This document shows, in pieces, positions 46,942 to 58,670 of a stretch of DNA of 64,000 bases. Origin of the DNA: Halichondria panicea (Eukaryota; Porifera; Demospongiae; Suberitida; Halichondriidae). The stretch covers positions 186,001-250,000 of the forward strand of contig NC_087382.1 in NCBI RefSeq assembly GCF_963675165.1, given 5' to 3'. Position 1 is the stretch's first letter. The number at the start of each line of letters is the position of its first letter. Position numbers and translations under genes: made by a program. The notes under the pieces were generated by a model. That model saw only the letters and a list, made by a program, of their open reading frames with translations, searched no databases and was not told where the DNA came from.

Positions 46942-47635
46942 ATGCCTCGAGGCGTAGCCGCACGAGGGATACGGTAAAGCTGACTGTGTGTGTGTCTGTC
47001 TGTCTGTGTGTGTGTGTATTCCAGCTATAACTGCTCAACGGTTACAATGCGACGAAAACTAACAGCTTCTATAGGCTTCTAGCCACGTTCTCTTGGATTT
47101 TGATTCGTGGATTAGCAAACTAAAGCTTCTTTCTCGAGTTATGGCTAGTTTGACTCACATTGAAGGCTGTTGCAGTCTCTTCAGAATCTTTCATAGCATC
47201 ATCTGTTTCCACAAACTTTCTATTCAACTTATGAGTTAGCCTTGCACTTAAGCGCTAGCTTTTTGTTGGCTACAAGAGTTAAAAAGAGCTGCTAAAGAAG
47301 CTAGCTATTTTAGTAGCCATTATTGATTGAACTGCAGACACACCCCTATTCCTGGATGTAGATCTAATGCGCATGCGCGCTCAATACCACGTGTAAGAGA
47401 ATCCATTTTGCAGAGAATCAGCTTTGTTGAGGTCCAGGTAAGCCACAAACCAACCTTTTCTGATAATTACTCAATTTATATTATTCGTTACTGTGTTTAA
47501 TCAATTGCTAACACCTATTCTGTCAATTTGAAATCATAATTATTGCAAATTATTAACCTTTCTAATACTTGTGAGCGAAAGCAAAAACATGGCGAGAGGC
47601 ATTAGCACAGCGCCAGCTTGAACACTAGTTTTAAA
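46942..47635. mobile_element. Non-autonomous element inserted in A4 exon 2
   Basis: It begins TTATGCCTCGAGGCGTAGCC and ends GCGCCAGCTTGAACACTAG. A second copy with the same 3' end lies at about 48590-49390. The exon sequence is continuous on both sides, so the insertion is directly visible by comparison with A1 and A5. No transposase. Confidence 0.8.
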
Positions 47636-47720
47636 AGCAATGGTTTTTCTGTTCTTTTTCCAAATGAAATTTGAAACCTGTTTTTGATGGCTGGTTGAAT
47701 CTGTAGAATTAGTAGATCTA

Positions 47721-49390
47721 TAATAATAATATATACATGCATGTGTGGGTTACGGTATAGGCAAAAGTGTCGAGTAGCTCTTGGTATAATTATGCCTCGA
47801 GGCGTAGCCGCAGGAGGGATACAGTAAAGCTAGCCTCGTTCCCAGGCCTTACTTTTTCTTGCTGTTGTCACTGTTCATCCATAAACATAAGAAAGACATA
47901 GTGAGGCAGCAAAGAAAGAAATGGGCGTACAGTTAAGAAAACGTAAGGCCTGGTTTGGGAAATCGCGTGATCCACAAGGATTTTTATGAACGTGGGCGAT
48001 ATGTAGCCCACAATCGTGACGTAAGGTATTCTCCCACGCATTCCGAGTAAGACTGTACTGTACTGCACTGAGACAACCACCAAGCTGTGCTGCAAGTCAG
48101 ATCAGAGAACCAGCGTGGCCAGCTCTGGTGGCAGTAGCTACCTGCTATATGATAATGATGACTAAGCTATTCTACTATAGCATGTAGAAAGACACAAGAA
48201 AAGGTAATAGTGATAGAATCTAAACACACAATCTAGACTAGTAGATCATCTAGCTAAGCCTAAGGTATAGAGCTAGCTATAGTGCTTGCAAACTTCCAGT
48301 TCCAAGTCCATGTCCAGCTTGCAGCAGGCAAAGTTTTACTAGTCGTAGACCTCTGCGTGGGCAGTCCAACATCTCTAGCTCAGTATGCCCACGCTCATTT
48401 TCACCCTTCTACCACCCTTCTACCCTCACGCGACTTCCCGATACAGGCTCTCCTTTTTCCTAACTTTACGTCTATTTCTTTCTTTATTCCTCCAATTAAT
48501 ACCGTATTTTATCTCATTGAACGAATAATACAGTATTTTATCTTATTGAACGATTGTGATAAAGAACAGAAAAAGGAGAGCCTGTGTAGAGGCTACAGTA
48601 AAGCTGACTGTGTGTGTGTGTGTGTGTGTGTCTGTCTGTTCCAGCTGTAACTGCTCAACAGTTGCAATGCGACGAAAGCTAACAGCTTCTATAGGCTTCT
48701 AGCCACGTTCTCTTGGATTTTGATTCGTGGATTAGCAAACTAAAGCTTCTTTCTCGAGTTATGGCTAGTTTGACTCACATTGAAGGCTATTACAGTCTCT
48801 TCAGAATCTTTCATAGCATCATCTGTCCGCACAAACTTTCTATTCAACATATGAGTTAGCCTTGCACTAAAGCGCTAGCTTTTTGTTAGCTACAATACTC
48901 AGAAAATATCTGTTAAAACAGCTATAGCTAGCAGCCATTTATCTCTTTGGACACACCCTTTAATTATTCCTGTGGATGTAATGCGCATGCGCATTAATTC
49001 CCCATGTGTGAGAAAATAATAGATCCAGATCCTCCTGGCAGAATCATCTTTGTCTTGAGGGCCTGGTATAAGCCACAAAACACTACCATAATTATAACAA
49101 TAATTATAATAAAGATAACAATATGCATGTACACAGGTCTAGATATTATATACACTGAACTACAGATCCTGGAAGAATCAATTTTCTTCTTTCTTGAGGT
49201 CCTGGTAAGCCACATACTACAATAAATAACAACAATAGATGCATGTAAATAAGTCCTTTTCTTCTCAGTGACTTTATACAGATAAGCTAACTTTAATATA
49301 AAATTCATTATAGACAACACTCTAATACTTTTGAGCGAAAGCAAAAACATGGCGAGAGGCATTAGCACAGCGCCAGCTTGAACACTAGTT
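47721..49390. other. Repeat cluster downstream of A4 exon 2
   Basis: It holds an element end (47790-47830), an inverted repeat (48443-48585, ACAGGCTCTCCTTTTTC against GAAAAAGGAGAGCCTGT), a TG microsatellite (48610-48631) and a second copy of the 46942-type element (about 48590-49390). I see no gene; the frame at 48282-48650 runs through repeat sequence. Confidence 0.6.
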
Positions 49391-50305
49391 ATATAGGGTA
49401 ATCTAACCATCCATAGTCAGATCCTTTTGAGATATGAAGTTCATTAGATCTTATGACTATATTAATACAAGCTGCAGTGCTATAGAACTCATCTAGTATT
49501 GCATTTGCCAGTAGATCTGTCAGTTATATGCATACCATTTATGGTTGTAAGCATCACATGTCTATTCATGCACTCCTGATCGACGTCGTTGATTGAGATG
49601 AGCTGGGGAACTCTGTAACTGTATAGGGCTTCCTAGCTATACTCTCAGGGGATTCTCTCTATAACCATGCATGCTGTCTATACGCTAGCCAAAACACTGG
49701 TATATAAATAAAAATGGATTAAGCTCTATAGTGCCTGTAATCTTAAAGCGTATATAGTCTAAAGCGTACCACAAACTTGTGAGTAGTTGTACTTAAATGT
49801 TTGGAATATTTCTAAGAAATGGTGCTGATACCAATGTGTGTGTAGGTGAATGAATGATTAAGCTACAAAAATATTTCTCTAAAAAATTGTTTAGGTGAAA
49901 ACGGGGGTGATTGTAAAAAAAACATCAATTATCTCTAAGAGTACAGTGGAACTTCTTATAACGGACTCTCTAAATAGCGGATCCCTCTGTTGTAGCGGAC
50001 ATGCAGCATGCCTTGTACCAACTGCTTTTACTATCTAACTAGTGTACTTGCAACCCCAAATAGTAGACACCTCTAAATTCCGGCCAACGGACGTCACCCT
50101 TGCATGAAATGCATTTAGTGCAAGAATTAACCTCCTACAACGGACAAAGGGTGTGGTTATAGTCAATATAGATCTACAAGAATGGCATCCTCTACCTAAA
50201 AACAAACTATGTCATAATGTTAGGTAAACTATCCACTGATGTTGTGCCAGAGTTCTAGACCTTAGCCGACAGTAAACAAGTGACTAGCATCAAACAGTTC
50301 GTTAT
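49390..50305. pseudogene. Remnant of A start, A/B promoter and B exon 2
   Basis: A4 start region (CACCATCC-like, about 49400), then promoter blocks (AACTCTGTAACTGTATAGGG at about 49611, CTCAGGGGATTCTC, TATATAAATA at 49701-49710). After about 500 bp of inserted repeats comes a 35-bp scrap of B exon 2 (50267-50301, AGTAAACAAGTGACTAGCAT). It stops in a GGTCACC-type repeat. A complete A4/B pair once stood here. Confidence 0.7.
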
Positions 50306-51117
50306 GGGCACCAAAGTCTCAATAGCATGCGTTTCAACCCGTGTTATAGCATCTTTATTACAGCCTCTATAGGTAAATGTGTAAAATATCAAAACTTAGT
50401 TTAATTGATGTATTATCACTACGAGCAACAAGCAAAATCTTTACTGATAAGTCTTCTAAACAACCACGATAGATATGTCTCAGATGCACACGACTCTAAA
50501 TTGTAAAGGTAAACACTTTTAGACACTCAAACTTACTACAGTCTATTTGCGTTGAGTTCGGCCTCGGAACTTACGTAGTCAATTATGGCTTTATTTATGC
50601 TTAACATGGTTGACAAGTCTGAGTCATGGAAAATGCTAACTTTTAGCTGGTTCGACTATACAGCATATATAAAAGCGCAAGGAATCCAATGGTATATGAA
50701 ACTTCGAATTTCAGTGTGAAGTATGACAAAGTTACGACAACTTTATGAAGGTCGAACTCAACACAAATAGAAAGACACCTACATTTACATACATGTAGTA
50801 ACTTTAGGTAAAGAGCGTCTATACAGAAAGCGATTAACATGAACATACAATTATAACATACACTGAATTGTTAGAAGCATGCTTGCTATATTTCTACGTG
50901 AAACACACACACAGGAGCTAATCCTACATTGTTGTATAACCATGAAATCATCTGTTTTTTTTACTGTTTCCCACCCAGATAGCAATCTTGTCCCCCTTGC
51001 CTCTGATCTGCACCACGGCTCCTCGCACCTCTGTCGTCAAATCCTTCTCCTATCAGGAGCATTCTCTGCATGGGTGTGTGTGTGTGTGGGGGGGGGGGGT
51101 TGAGGTTGTGTGTGGAA

Positions 51118-51465
51118 TTGTGGTTACCCTATAAGCAGGCCACCCTCTACAAATCAGCCAGGTTAATGAACTCCATAGTCTCCATAGCATTTGTTTCAAC
51201 CCGTGTTATACCGTATTACTAGAATGTTTTGCGAGCATCAAACATTTGCGAACTTTGCGAGGGTTGATCAATTCTAAAATCCGCAAAACCTAAATTATCA
51301 CTAGTAAATACACATGATCCTTTCCAGAACGCAATAGTTAGATCGCAAAGGGTCAAATTTCCTGCTGATTTGGCTCATTCGCAAAGGTTTTTCACCCGCA
51401 AAATATTCTAGTAATACGGTAGCTCTTTATTACAGCATCTATAGGCAGATTTCACGGTAAATATC
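51118..51465 (+). repeat. GGTCACC-type repeat split by a hairpin MITE
   Basis: The repeat (TTGTGGTTACCCTATAAGCA ... CAACCCGTGTTATA) is interrupted at 51209-51421 and resumes GCTCTTTATTACAGC. The uninterrupted sister is at 31322. Confidence 0.8.
51209..51421. mobile_element. Hairpin MITE with TA target duplication
   Basis: Ends TACCGTATTACTAGAATGTT and AATATTCTAGTAATACGGTA, flanked by TA on both sides. The empty site in the sister repeat (31425) shows a single TA. This fits Tc1/mariner-type transposition. No coding region. Confidence 0.82.
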
Positions 51466-51480
51466 GTATGCACTTAAATA

Positions 51481-52717
51481 TACAGTTCATTTAGTCTAGA
51501 GAGTAGATTACCACAAATGTGTGAGTAGTTGTACTGAAATGTAAATATCTTTTGATTGGAGCATTTCTAAGAAATGGTGCTGATACCCATGTGTAGATGA
51601 ATGACTGAACTACAACATATCCAAAAATGTTTCCATGGAAACATAAGGTGGTGGGCTTGTGGTGATTAATAGAACAACAGCAAATTGTTATAGTGGGTAA
51701 TCGGTTAGAGTAATAAAACACTAACTTTAAACAGCTAAGGTCTTAGACTTTTATCACACAATAGTTTAATGGTTTAGGTATCCTGACCATCCCTTTATGG
51801 GTCTTACATATGCTCACAGTGTCTATAATTCATGATTTACCGGTTTTTAGGTACACTTTTGGTTAGAGTAATAACTTTTGAAAAATTAATAGCTTAGCTT
51901 TCAAATTTCTGTAGTAAGTTTACAGATAAATGGGCTACATTTTGATACCAAGAACATCCTATATACTTATTCCATTGCTGAGATAACACTGAAAAACTAC
52001 ATAATTTACTATTTTCTACTGTTTTGATGACATCAACAGCTGCAAACCACAAACCAATGATGCTTTAATCAACCACAAACGTAATTAAAAGTGGGCGTAC
52101 AGTTATTGTACGCCCACTTACGTGGTTAATTTGAGTGTCATCGATTTGTGGTTAGCAGCTTGTGATGTCATCAAAACGGTAGAAAATAGTAGAATATGTA
52201 GTTTTTCAGTGATATCTCAACAATGGAATAAGCATAGATAATGTTCTTGGTATCAAAATGTAGCCCATTTATTTGTAGACTTACCATAGAACTTTAAAAC
52301 CTAAGCTATAAATGTTTCAGAAAATATTACTCTAACCAAAAGTGTACCTAAAAACCGGTAAATCATGAATTATAGACACTGTGAGCATATGTAAGACCCA
52401 TAAAGGGATGGTCAGGATACCTAAACCATTAAACTATTGTGTGATAAAAGTCTAAGACCTTAGCTGTTTAAGGTTAGTGTTTTATTACTCTAACCGATTA
52501 CCCACTATAACAATTTGCTGTTGTTCTATTAATCACCACAAACCCACCACCTTATGTTTCCATGGAAACATTTTTGGATATGTTGTAGTTCAGTCATTCA
52601 TCTACACACGGGTATCAACACTATTTCTTAGAAATGCTCCAATCAAAAGATATTTACATTTCAGTACAACTACTCACACATTTGTGGTAATCTACTCTCT
52701 AGACTAAATGAACTGTA
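51481..52717. mobile_element. 1.24-kb foldback (inverted-repeat) element
   Basis: Two arms of about 600 bp are nearly exact reverse complements: TACAGTTCATTTAGTCTAG at the left end, CTAGACTAAATGAACTGTA at the right. They meet at a GTGGGCGTACAGTTATTGTA centre near 52100. Each arm carries the same 76-codon open frame in opposite orientation, which by itself does not show coding. A degenerate relative of one arm is at about 49770-49910. Confidence 0.92.
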
Positions 52718-53808
52718 CAGGTAGTACGTTCTGAAATACATTTTCGTTAGTAAAACATATAGCAACTGTGGATATATGGATGAGTGTGCACACTCACTGT
52801 CTCTAGCCAGAATGAGTCCAGTACATCTCTCCTGTTTGTCCTTCTTGTCTATTTAGAGCAGCCATCGCCCACCCTTGATGTTCTGTGCGTCCTTCCAGGC
52901 CGGCTGATTCCATCCTGTGTGCATGTGTGTGTGTGTGTGTGTGCGTGTGTGTGTTGTACTGTGTTTCTGTGCTGTGGATAAAAACTATACATGGAAAATG
53001 GATTACTATAACAAGCACAAGACGAAGTGTGCTATTGCTTCATGCAAACACACACAATGCACGTTTAGGGAAGGGACTTTGTGGTAAAAATGTAGGATGC
53101 CAAATCATTGTGTAGGTGTCATAATTATGAGCTTACTAGATTTCAGCCACATGACAAGAATTCCCCAAATGACAATACCTTAAAGCGCATGTAATCACAT
53201 CCAGACTGTATCATGCTTGGGGGCTCTATGTGATTGAACACCCTGCATGTGTGTGTGTGAGGGGGTAGTAGCCTTGTGAGCAGTGACAATATAGTAATGA
53301 AGTAGCTACAATGGCGGTTGTGTAGTGAGTAAAGGACAATGCCAATGGAGTTTCAATGGAGTGCGAAGAGTGACAATACTAATGGAGTAGATATCATAGC
53401 TAGAAGACAATGGTCATATTCCCCTAGTGGATCAGTGAGTAACACCTTTGATGGGATGCCCCCATGAAATAACTTAGGTGATGTCAAGATACAACTAACA
53501 TTGTACTCTAACAGTGGACTCTGAACCACATACCCGCAAACTCCCTGAAATCTCACGCATACATGTGTGGTACGGCTAGTCCCAAATCAATAGAATCTTC
53601 TCTTACCCTATCCCTTTAAATCTGGATACCTCAAAAATGAAACGTTTTCTATAGGCCCTCCACTACAGTACAGGCACTATCAAGACTATTTCTGCTGTAT
53701 AAGCTTTAATGCAGAGCAGAAAGAGTATACCAAATAGCACAAGTAAGTATCAACATTAATTATAGATAGGTCTCACAATAATTATTATAATGCGACTCTA
53801 TAGTGTAC

Positions 53809-54013
53809 TACCGTATAATAGCTTTTTCGGTGGGGCGCAAAATTCATGTTTTTCGAGCAGTAATCGAAAATTAAAACTCTCAAGTATCAGTATTTCACAT
53901 GCAAAGCTATTGGTGGGTGTGGTTTCCTGGCGAATATTAGAACCCACAAAAATTTATACTGAGGGATCTAGAGCCAAATAGCAAAAATGTGAAAGTTTCC
54001 GCTATATACGGTA
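53809..54013. repeat. Hairpin MITE in eIF4E pseudogene
   Basis: Counterpart of 33187-33405 at the same place in the duplicated gene, so it was present before duplication. Confidence 0.75.
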
Positions 54014-54542
54014 GTACACACACAGCACATCATTGTTATAACTTACGACCAGAAGTCCTCCACCTTGAGACAGCAACAGATGGTGCACATGCAATGAGAG
54101 TGCAAAGGTCAACTCTTACACATCAAAGATATGCACACATATTACGTCTACACAACATGTGGGCGGTAAGAACAGGACATTGAAAGTGGAACTTAAACGT
54201 AATTGGGGAAGTATACCTTTTATTGTAGTGGTCTAGCAACATCTGAATAACTCTACTCACACCGTACAATGGGGCCCATGCTGACAACACATGCTATGGG
54301 GCTGGCCTGTACTATAGACTAAGAAGGTAACCTGCTTACAGGGTGACCACAATAGACAGGCAGGCTTCACTGTGGGAGAATCAAGCTGTACAGACTTCAA
54401 GCACCTAGTAAGACTGCAATGCATGTTCTACTACACATGTGTTGTATAACTTACAGTGTCAAAAGATATAACATTTTTCAGATTTTCTTTCCAGTCTTTC
54501 GATTTATCTTGCTTCAAGTACCACAATGACCACCTGTGTACA

Positions 54543-54588
54543 TGTGTGTGTGTGTGTGTGTGTGTGAGTGCGGTGTGTGTGTGAGTGC

Positions 54589-54627
<39 letters not shown>
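54543..54627. repeat. Interrupted TG microsatellite
   Basis: GT runs with two GAGTGCGG interruptions, next to the exon-3 acceptor of the eIF4E pseudogene. It is longer and more complex than the sister array at 33961. Confidence 0.9.
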
Positions 54628-54628
<1 letters not shown>

Positions 54629-55371
54629 GGATCGGGGAGTGTATGTGTGATGCATAAATGATCGGAGAATTATGCCCAATCAAAAACTATACGATTGTAG
54701 ATGTAGTCTTTACAAACTTTACCAACACACTGTACTACATGTTGTGATCCAATAAACACATAACAAGGTAGGTCTACACCCACGTACTGCACATGACTAG
54801 ACACTACAACTGGCTTATATGGTTCTACAAGATGTGGACATGCAATTCTAACCATGACTACTTGTTAACCCTAACTCCGTTCTTGCCACGCCTACTGTAT
54901 AGTCCATACCTAGTGCCGTACATGCCACGTTATCCGACTACGTTAATAAGGAGTAGATATGATAGCTAGAAGACAATGGACATTAGTGGATCGATGTGTA
55001 CGTGTCAGGTGATATCAGGGACACGCCCCTCTCCATAGGGTTAGTGTGTACATGTACAAATCACAGCTAAACCAGAGAGTAGGGCTCTCTGTGTGCTCTA
55101 CATAACCCCCGTACTTGTTTTGTAGAGGGTGCTTCTCAGGAACCACTTCTTCTGCGGCCATTATTGGTGCACTGTCTTCCTATAGCAGGCCACAAGGAAA
55201 CAGAGGTCAAAGGTGGGCACTTTCAAGATATTGACTAAAACTCACTTTTTGTTCAGTTTTGGACGTAGACATGCTTTCCAATAGGTGGAATAGTAACTAG
55301 TTGTTGATGATACACGTTCTTGATGGATAGATCACAAGAAAAACGCTAAAAGTACTAGTTATAGTTACTAC

Positions 55372-55438
55372 TAGCCTCGAGACCAGCCGTTTGTTATCTG
55401 AAGTTCTTTCAGATAACGAACGGCTGGTCTCGAGGCTA
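55372..55438. mobile_element. 67-bp hairpin MITE with 9-bp target duplication
   Basis: Arms TAGCCTCGAGACCAGCCGTT and AACGGCTGGTCTCGAGGCTA around a 7-nt loop region, flanked on both sides by AGTTACTAC (55363-55371 and 55439-55447). The sister loci at about 34770 and 40380 are empty. A 9-bp duplication fits Mutator-like elements. Confidence 0.85.
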
Positions 55439-55595
55439 AGTTACTACACATGTGGTAGAAATAAAAAATAACTTGTCTAGTTAATGATCTTTACCCATTA
55501 TAATTATACAGCGTACAATTATTGACCTTGATAAAGATGCCCTTGGTACAGTTCTGCTTCTCTTCTAAAATAAAAATCACACACCATTATAGAAG

Positions 55596-57401
55596 TCATC
55601 TAATATAGTTAATAGTATGGTTCTTTTGACGTCTACACAGTCGCTTTTGACGGATATGTGCAATTACAGTGATCAATAAATGGAAGATAGCCAATATCAA
55701 AGCAATCAGTATCGGAATGCACAGAATATCCATTCTCCGATGAACTTCAATTTTCAGTGGTAGTTCGTTGAATTCATCATCTCCACCACACGAGTTGATG
55801 TGCAAAAAAATTGACAGTTCTTCTTTGTGAAAGTCAAACCACTTGTACATGTTCAAATTGACTGTTTTTTCTGTTCGTGACATTTCCATTCGTTGTATAC
55901 TCCTCTCTTGTATTGCAGTCAGATTATATGTTACCGAATTCAATGTCGCAGTGTTTGCGAATCTTTTAGTCGCAGGGTTCACACAAAACGTATAGTAGTC
56001 TGATACATTCACAGTATACAGTGAAGTAGCTTCTCCCGATTTTGTTTTTTCACAGATCTTGTTATCATCCTGAGGATCAGAACAATTCCACACGTACTGA
56101 TCTGGACAATCCCTAGGCTCCGATTTTATGAACCAGAACTCGACAGGACTACTCAAATTGTTAGTGACACTGTAGTTTGAACCCTGAGCCAAGTAGAATG
56201 GTGGAAAAGAAAGCATGTGCGTTATTGTAGTACTAGTAGGTGCATCTTCACGTGATATATTTGCTACATACAATGTGGAGCTTCCTCTAGTACTCTCCAT
56301 TGTAAAAGTAGCTGAAGAGAGCCAGAACGGATCGATGCAAAGGTCGATAGCTAGCATAACATCTTTTTGGCCACATCGAGCACTCAACGGACTGCTACTT
56401 GTTAGTTTAGGGACACTGTTCAACACAATGACGACAATCGAACCAAGTAGAAGCCAGACCAAAGCTGATGCATGGACGATAATCCACTTTCCCCATTCTT
56501 TCATTTTCCTCTTGTCTAGTCCTGAGTAAAATCCAGTACACATTATTTTACGTAATAGACTAAATAATACCATCACTAATAATTATTGTAGTAGTAATAA
56601 TTATATTATCACATACCAAATATGTTTCTCGTGTTTCTCAGTTTCTGGTAATCATAGTGTCGGCTTTGAGAGTATCCATTTCCAACCATCGAAGATTCTC
56701 TCTCTCTGATCGATGTGACGGTGAGGACTGAACTGACAGACTCTTTGTGGAACATGGCACCAATTTCTATACAACACAATGTACAATAGTTATTGTTGTT
56801 TGAGACAATGATCAGTCGGTATCTGTCGTACATGCAGTAGAGTCTAAGACTGTAATAATATTATACTTATAAACACACAAACATTAAACTACACCAATTG
56901 AAATGGTCCCTATAATTCTTACGTGGATCATAAATTGTTTTCTTGCTGATCTCTTCTGTTAGCGACACTTGACGAGTGAGCATGTCTTTGTACTCACTCT
57001 CTAGCAAATCTGCCAGCTCATTGTGAGCATCACCAGCGTCAGCTGCACTGCTCCTTAGACACCAGACAAACTTGACGAGATAGTCGTCATGGCCACACAT
57101 TGGTACCGCTGTGACAAGAAGATCTATCTTCTGGTAATCAAAACATTTCGGATCAGTGTATTTCTTTCCAGCTCTATCAGAGATCAATGACTCTTGCATT
57201 AGATAAGGAAAGATTGCAACATTCATTTTGAAAGCAATGGTTTTTCTGTTCTTTTTCCAAATGAAATTTGAAACCTGTTTCTGATGGCTCTTTGAATCTG
57301 CAGAAAATTATAGTAGATCTATAATACATATAATTATGTGTGCATGGGTTACGGTATATAGGCAAGAGTAGCTCTTGGTATAGGGTAATCTCACCATCCA
57401 T
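55596..57401 (-). CDS. Family A two-pass membrane glycoprotein, copy A5 (intact)
   Basis: Exons 57395-57401, 56923-57297, 56617-56766 and 55596-56521 join in phase to 485 residues, the same length as A1. Exon 3 is 12 bp longer, and the last exon 12 bp shorter at its start. Exon 2 is 375 bp in both copies. The first intron is 97 bp here against 48 in A1, with the donor G|GTGAGA conserved. The N-terminal domain, TM1 (ASALVWLLLGSIV), ectodomain Cys and N-glycosylation sites, TM2 and basic tail are all present. The ectodomain is very close to A1 (only scattered changes), so the duplication is young or gene conversion is active. It lies head to head with the broken B3 and just upstream of the eIF4E pseudogene. 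Function unknown. Confidence 0.8.
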
Positions 57402-57759
57402 AGTCAGATCCTTGAGATATGAAGTTCAGTACTAGATCTTATGACAAGTTAGATCTAGAATACAAGCTACAATGCTACAGAATTCATCTATTGCATTTGC
57501 TAGTATATCTGTCCGTTACATGTATGTATCATCAGGAGTGTACCATTTATGGTTGTATTAAAGCATCACATGTCTATTCATGCACTCCTGACGTCGATGT
57601 GGGTGAGCTGGGGAACTCTGTTAACTGTGTAGGGCTTCCTAGCCACTCTCAGGGGATTCTCTCCATAACCAGGCTGTCCATAGCTGGAATAAAAGAAAGG
57701 ATTTCTAGGAGCAGAATACTTGTAGTATCTGAAAGTTTGTCTCTATCCAATACTGAAAG
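57402..57759. promoter_or_regulatory. A5/B3 divergent promoter region
   Basis: 358 bp with the blocks AACTCTGTTAACTG, AGGGCTTCCTAG and CTCTCAGGGGATTCTCT (about 57614-57665). The TATA box toward B has decayed to GGAATAAAAG. The A direction may still work, since A5 is intact. Confidence 0.6.
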
Positions 57760-58670
57760 ATGATGGCAGGAACAGGGTATCCTGCATAGTCTACATTGAT
57801 GTTGAGTCGATAATAGACCTCTCTCCCAGTGATGTAAGTAATCTACTTAGTTAAAAATCTACAGTGGAACCTCTGTTAACAACCACCTCCGAAAAAAGGC
57901 CAGTTACTATATATAATAACGGCAGAGCCTCCAAGTATACGGTTTTTTTCGTATTTATACGGATTTCTGTCTTCTAATACGGTTATACGGAATTAACTGC
58001 AAAAATACGGATATACATGGTAGATCTAGAAGACTATAGAAGTGACCTTTTGTCAGCTTACAGAATAAGTTAACTGGCCTTATAGTTGACAGTGAAGGGT
58101 CTAGTAGCATCCCTACAGCTGTATTAGCTCTATGCCCTATGCTGGTAGTGAGTCGATACTGAAAGACAGCTAAATTTATCTTGTAAAGCCAAGTCTCGCT
58201 TGCCACACCCCTTGATTGAAGGGGCAGGGCAATTACAAAGCCACTGAACAGCATTTCATCTCCAATCGTTTTACACTGAAAATCATCATTAAATACGGAA
58301 AAATGAGCTGATTAATACTGAAAATGTAGCTATTATTATACCATTACAAATATTTCGATCTAACTCACTAGCTATTCAACCTAACTCACTAAGGTCACAC
58401 AAATCTTCTGGTGGTACATATCCAGTTTATGTACTAGGAAATAAATCTACCTTCAAAGCACACCAGTGATACAAAAAGTTTCGTCAATTGGTCATGTCAC
58501 AATTTATCCACTTCTATTTACAAATTCACTTCCATTTTTCTGCAGCAGTGTGGGGATAAAGTCAATCTACAATCCAGGACCGGGTCCAGATTGTTGTGAT
58601 AATTGTACTAAGACTAAAGACTTCATCGTAAGCATCATGAGACGGTTGTTCCTTCGTTTACATATGTAGC
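57760..58670 (+). pseudogene. Family B pseudogene B3
   Basis: Exon 1 starts MMAGTGYPA and stops at once (TAG). Exon 2 is absent, replaced by an insertion of about 450 bp (57866-58320) whose left end is ACAGTGGAACCTCTGTTAA. Exon 3 is recognisable from about 58545 (GGGATAAAGTCAATCTACAA) but short of its end. Confidence 0.85.

Larger units (their letters stand above)
44181..47720 (-). pseudogene. Family A pseudogene A4, interrupted by elements
   Basis: Last exon at 44181-45125, with several frameshifts and a lost acceptor (GG instead of AG). Exon 3 at about 45930-46080, with an extra T that shifts frame in TTTGTTGGAAC. Exon 2 at about 46625-46942, resumed at 47636-47720. A 12-bp duplication (GGATCAGTGTAG type) sits at 46853. 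A hairpin MITE and a dispersed repeat lie in the intron before the last exon (45165-45640), and an insertion of about 690 bp splits exon 2. The start-codon region resumes near 49390-49420. Confidence 0.85.
50930..55272 (-). pseudogene. eIF4E pseudogene (second copy, exons 1-7)
   Basis: Exons 1-3 (55246-55272, 55115-55179, 54455-54533) look intact. The fourth (about 54050-54070) and fifth (53167-53230) keep frame. Exon 6 (52798-52912) has a 1-nt deletion in GGAATTCAG and a 4-nt insertion in the GACAGGAGAG stretch. Exon 7 (about 50942-51070) lost 8 nt and its donor. Exon 8 is missing, replaced by repeats. A 1.24-kb foldback lies between exons 6 and 7. The protein cannot be complete. Confidence 0.92.

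Noticed and set aside
48282-48650. 122-codon plus-strand frame
   Set aside because: It ends in a TG microsatellite and crosses an inverted repeat; no family resemblance.
51491-52707. Two opposed 76-codon frames with almost identical translations
   Set aside because: They are the same DNA in the two arms of the foldback element. Identity follows from the palindrome and is no evidence of coding.
57955-58254. 99-codon minus-strand frame inside B3
   Set aside because: It lies in sequence inserted into the B3 pseudogene. I could not match it to any transposase or other family.
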